Below, piece by piece: positions 59,826 to 64,000 of a DNA stretch of 64,000 nucleotides (the stretch's first letter is position 1; every line of letters begins with the position of its first letter). The stretch covers positions 36,085,522 to 36,149,521 of the forward strand of contig NC_061862.1 in NCBI RefSeq assembly GCF_907164915.1, given 5' to 3'. This DNA comes from Impatiens glandulifera (lineage: Eukaryota; Streptophyta; Magnoliopsida; Ericales; Balsaminaceae). The notes beneath the pieces are model-generated. The model ran no database searches, had not been told where the DNA came from, and saw only the letters and a program-made list of their open reading frames with translations. The position numbers and the translations under genes are program-made.

Positions 59826-62607
59826 ATGGCTACTAATAATAAAATCTTTATGGAACTGCTTCTTATTTTCTCACTGTGTTTGCAATTCTTGGTGAGCGGA
59901 GATGGTTGCATAGAGATGGAGAGAAACACTCTTCTCTCATTCAAAGAAGATTTGGTTGATCCTTCTGGAATGTTATCTTCATGGGACGTGGGTGTCGACT
60001 GCTGCAAGTGGAAAGGTGTTCAATGCCATGTCAAGACAGGCCGAGTCATTAGTCTCAACCTCCGCAATCCAAGTTTTCCTTTTAATGGAATTAGAGGTAA
60101 ACTCAATTCCTCACTTGTGAATTTGAAAGATTTGAGATACTTGGATCTCAGTATGAACAATTTTGAAGGATTACCAATCCCAAGCTTTATTGGGTCATTT
60201 GAGAGATTGAGATATCTAAACCTCTCTGATTCTTCGTTTAGTGGAGTTGTTCCTCCACATCTTGGGAATCTCTCAAAATTGATTTATCTTGACCTTAGCA
60301 CATCCTATACAAAAGATCTAGTGGAGAATGACTTGAGTTGGATTTCTGGCCTTTCAATTTTAAAACATCTTGATTTGAGTGGTATTAACCTTAGCTTGTC
60401 TTCAGATTATTGGTTTCAGACATTAAGCAATACAAGTAGGTTGGAGATATTGGACTTAAGTTACTGTCAGTTGGGCGGGTTTCTTCCTAATTCATTGGGA
60501 AGTTTGAGTAATTTGAAATATTTGGATTTGGAAGGAAACTCATTTGTTGGAGATATTCCAAAATCTGTTGGAAACTTGACATCTTTAGTACAATTTTCTA
60601 TTTCCAATAATCAAATCAATGGATCAATTCCTGAAAGTATTGGAAAACTCTCGTCCTTGCCCCATTTAGATCTCTCCTATAATCCATGGAACTCTGTCAT
60701 AACTGAGCGACATTTCCATAATCTTTCAAGTTTGACAAAGCTAGATATCTTTGCAAATCCAGGTACTAAAACTAATTTGGTATTTGACATCACTCCTGAT
60801 TGGGTTCCTCCTTTTAAACTCGAGCACTTGCAAATTATGTCATGTCAAGTGGGACCTGGATTTCCATCTTGGCTAAGGAACCAACACAAGCTCAAACACC
60901 TTCAACTCAGTGATGCAATGCTTTCGGGTGCCATACCAGACTGGTTTCTAAATCTACGTTTTTACAGGTTGGATTTGAGTTTCAACAATTTGAGTGGGAA
61001 AGTACCAAATACATTTCTTTTTGAAGATCAAGCAATATTTGATTTGTCGTCCAACCTCTTTGAAGGTGATCTTCCTCAGTTTTCTTCTTCAAACATAAGC
61101 AGGTTAGATTTGAGTGACAATATGTTCAATGGGACTATACCCAATAACATCCCCGAATTAATCCCCAAGTTGTTTTATTACGATGCTTCCAATAATTTTT
61201 TGCATGGCAGTATACCAAGCTCAATGGGCAATCTGAGCTTGTTATCTTTCTTATCGTTTAGTAATAACAACCTTGCTGGGGAAATACCGAGCTCAATGGG
61301 AAGTCTCAGCTCATTAGGTGATCTATTGATGAGTAATAACAACCTTGTTGGGAAAATACCTAGCTCGATGGGCAATCTGAGCTTATTACATGATCTATGG
61401 TTGAGTTATAACAACCTTGTTGGGGAAATACCTATGTGGATAGGCAATTTGAGATCATTAGAGTATCTAAGCTTGAGTAATAATAATCTTGTTGGGGAAA
61501 TACCGAGTTCGATAGGAAACCTAAGCTTATTAGAGGATTTATCGATGAGAAATAACAACCTTTATGGGGAAATACCTAGCTCCATAGGTTCTCTGAGATC
61601 ATTGTTGACTCTATCGCTGAGTAATAACACCATAGGTGGAGAGATTCCTCCTTCTTTGCAGAACTGCACTCATGTTTTAAACTTGGATCTTGCATACAAC
61701 ATGTTCTCTGGAGAGATTCCATCATGGATAGATTGCATGCCGGATATGCTAGTTCTAAACCTTAGATCAAATCGATTCATTGGTCATATAACTTTGCACT
61801 ATTTCAGGACTCCACTTCCTGGACCTTGCACAGAACCTACTTTCGGGCACCATTCCTTTGTGCTTGGGTGACTTGACAGCCTTTGATGCTAATTTCAATA
61901 ATGATTACAAGTATGTGTTAAGTAGGAATCTAAGGTTGGGTGTGAAGGTTACTACTAAAGGAACAGAGTTTGTATACACCAACACTCTTTATCTTGTGTA
62001 CCTAATAGACCTATCGTCAAATAATCTAACTGGGGGCATTCCAAAATCATTCACCAATCTTACAAGACTTTGGTCTCTAAATTTGTCAATGAATCACTTG
62101 ACGGGAAGTATACCAGATGACATTGGAAGCTTAAATATGCTCGAGACTCTCGATCTCTCAATTAACTGGCTTTCTGGTATGCTTCCACCGACTCTAGCCC
62201 ACATGACCTCCTTAAACCGCCTTAACTTGTCCTACAACGACTTCAAGGGTAGAATACCATCCGGCAATCAGTTGCAGACATTGCTTGATCCCTCCATATA
62301 CATGCACAATCCCCGACTTTGTGGGACTCCATTGACAATCAAATGCCCTGAGGATGTTAATAACAGGGCACCATCAGAGCCTCCCATTACTATTGTTGAT
62401 GATGAGGATGACAAAGATGAGCTGAGATGGTTCTTGGTTAGCATGGCTTTAGGATTCGCTGTTGGGTTTTGGGGTTTTCTCGGCCCTCTAGTGATGAAGC
62501 ACTCATGGAGAAGAGCTTATTTTGGATTTGTGGAAGACAAACTTGAAGACCTCATCACGAGTGTCACTCGTTTGAGGATTAAATTGATCAAGTCCAACGA
62601 AAACTAG
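59826..62607 (+). pseudogene. LRR receptor-like protein (EIX-type), single-frameshift pseudogene
   Basis: One intronless gene in two frames: 59826-61871 (681 residues) and a continuation in another frame to the stop at 62607. Near 61810 the first frame leaves LRR consensus (HYFRTPLPG), while the other frame resumes LHFLDLAQNLLSGTIPLCLG, so a 1-base-class indel, perhaps with loss of a few codons, broke it. Order: signal peptide (FMELLLIFSLCLQFLVSG), LRRNT (CIEMERNTLLSFKEDLVDP; DCCKWKGVQC), about two dozen LRRs, island segment (NDYKYVLSRNLRLGVKV), last LRRs, acidic stretch (DDEDDKDE), transmembrane helix (VSMALGFAVGFWGFLGPLVM) and a short tail without kinase. Intact relatives such as EIX2 sense microbial or apoplastic ligands with the co-receptor SOBIR1. 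A sequencing error cannot be excluded; then it would be a working gene. Confidence 0.88.
61190..61660 (+). repeat. 72-bp tandem LRR expansion inside the RLP
   Basis: Six consecutive 24-codon LRRs share near-identical words: SSMGNLSLL, SNNNLVGEIPSS and SIGNLSLLEDL. At DNA level, GAGTAATAACAACCTTGTTG and GGGGAAATACC recur every 72 bp. They are much more alike than the other LRRs of this protein. Confidence 0.85.
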
Positions 62608-64000
62608 CCATTATTTTTATGCAGATTTTGTATGTGCAGTCAGTAGTGTTTTTATAATAAGTTTGGTGTTGTAATGCATTATGCTTGCTTTTTAATCTTT
62701 TTTTATAAGGAATTTCAGGTATCCTTTAAAGAGAAAAATAAAGTAATTACCTCACAAAAATGTATGTCTTTTGTATTAAGAAATGTACCATCTGCAATTA
62801 TATACTTATGCATCAGATATTTGACCGGAAATATCTATATATTATAACAGAAGATTGCTATTACAGAGCAATCAATTTGCTGATATTTCCGAAATCTGTT
62901 TGTCACGATGATTGGAGTATTGGCTGAGATGGCAATTTGGAAGATTTGTTCAAATTATTACTTTTACCTAAGGGTTGATAGAACATGTTATTGCCAAAAT
63001 AACAAGCATTAAGAGGGACTGACTTTAGAAAAGAACATTGAATCATCGATAAGGAAAATGTTATGGACTATGCGACAATAATAAAGAGAGATGGGAAATG
63101 AGAATCTCCTTTTCTAAGCCTCGCGAGGAAAATAGACAACAATCGTGTTGTCACCATCATTAAGATAATCATTGAAGAAGTCCCAATTAAACACCAAGAA
63201 TATTAATGCCAAGCATAAGCTATTATGATAGTATTCAAAAGAAGTGAAGATTTTTTGTCAAAAAGAAGGGAATAACGGCCTATCAACCTAAAATATGAAA
63301 CATTTCCTTCAATCTAGAACTCAAATAATATTTACCCTTTATAATTAATTAACGATGGATTGTCCTCCACCTGGTTTAAGTGGCCAAATTCTTTAAAAAA
63401 ACATTTAGGTTGTTTAGATTCAAGCAAGCAAGAAAATAGTTGGATGATTTGAAGGTCTTATGGAGTGTCACTATCAGATTCGTCTTTCTTTAACTGCCAT
63501 CTCACTACCGACACTAAAAGTCTTTTACCGGCGCTTGTAGGCGCCGCTAATATCTCATCACATATCCTTGAGTCACTAGTTCAAAATAGCGACTCTTAAA
63601 ATTAGCGTCGGTTCGTTGTGTTCAAGTTCATTATGGACGCTTGTATAGCGACACATGATGCGCCGCAAAATGTTCCATATATTACCACGAATCTAGCTCC
63701 TAAAAGATCATTGACGCGGATTATGTTCTCCTTAAGCTGTGAACATTCCAACTACCTTATATTACTTTTTCTTAAAGCTTATTGTGCTAATTTGTCTTTT
63801 CTTGTTTTACTTTTAAGATTTTTTTGTTATAAGAAATAAACTTTCTTATAGAAATAGCAAACAAAGTTTCGATTTTTTTATTCTCACTGCCTGAGAAAAA
63901 AATGAATACTAGAATCATTCATGAGACATAAAACTTTGTACTATTTCTAGTTCTAAAGCTTTGATCAATTTGGTTCATTGATCATATCTAATTTTATACT
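62608..64000. other. Region downstream of the RLP with GCGAC repeat and CACTA-like start
   Basis: RLP 3' flank, then AT-rich DNA. 63430-63660 matches 58860-59040 in direct orientation. CACTAGTTCAAAATAGCGAC at 63573 looks like a CACTA left terminus with subterminal GCGAC words. The 73-codon frame at 63618 has no support. Confidence 0.5.

Overview
The window is nuclear DNA of a flowering plant, most likely a eudicot. It is AT-rich, its genes carry many introns with GT..AG borders, and it holds plant-only families: a P-class PPR protein, OEP16, a SIN3-like corepressor, a germin-like protein, a WVD2-like protein, a class I formin and an LRR receptor-like protein. Between the genes lie transposable elements of several orders. 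I cannot name the species.

Region 1 (1-16354) has no intact gene. It is a tandem array of about 4 kb units. Each unit carries decayed exons of the peroxisomal import receptor PEX5. In the three units where that part is visible, they are preceded by decayed exons of a type-A response regulator (cytokinin signalling). Units are separated by about 2 kb of very AT-rich sequence that is itself built of roughly 250-360 bp degenerate repeats. A 1.8 kb solo LTR (5-bp target duplication) sits in the third spacer. A 0.87 kb non-autonomous hAT-type element (8-bp target duplication) sits in the last, partly duplicated unit.

Region 2 (17.7-50.2 kb) is gene-bearing. It holds a PPR protein resembling At1g07590 (+), OEP16 (-, convergent), a 22-exon SIN3-like gene (+) with a hairpin-type MITE in one intron, a transposon graveyard at 33-38 kb with a Ty3/Gypsy integrase relic, mitochondrial pyruvate dehydrogenase E1-alpha (+, SINE-like insert in intron 1), a germin-like protein (-), a WVD2-like protein without a TPX2 core (+), and a class I formin (-). 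Coding frames stay open across every proposed splice junction. These are ordinary housekeeping and development genes, not a functional cluster.

Region 3 (50.2-64 kb) is accessory. A 2.26 kb terminal-inverted-repeat element (52818-55072, 8-bp target duplication) has captured three exon pieces of photosystem I subunit PsaO. It also carries a tRNA-Lys(TTT)-like sequence and arrays of a motif taken from a 31-bp palindrome present in both of its ends. Further right is an EIX-type LRR receptor-like gene broken by one frameshift. The tail of an older copy lies 5 kb upstream, and CACTA-like termini and GCGAC-rich repeats surround both. The array in region 1 and the gene-capturing element in region 3 are the most unusual objects in the window.
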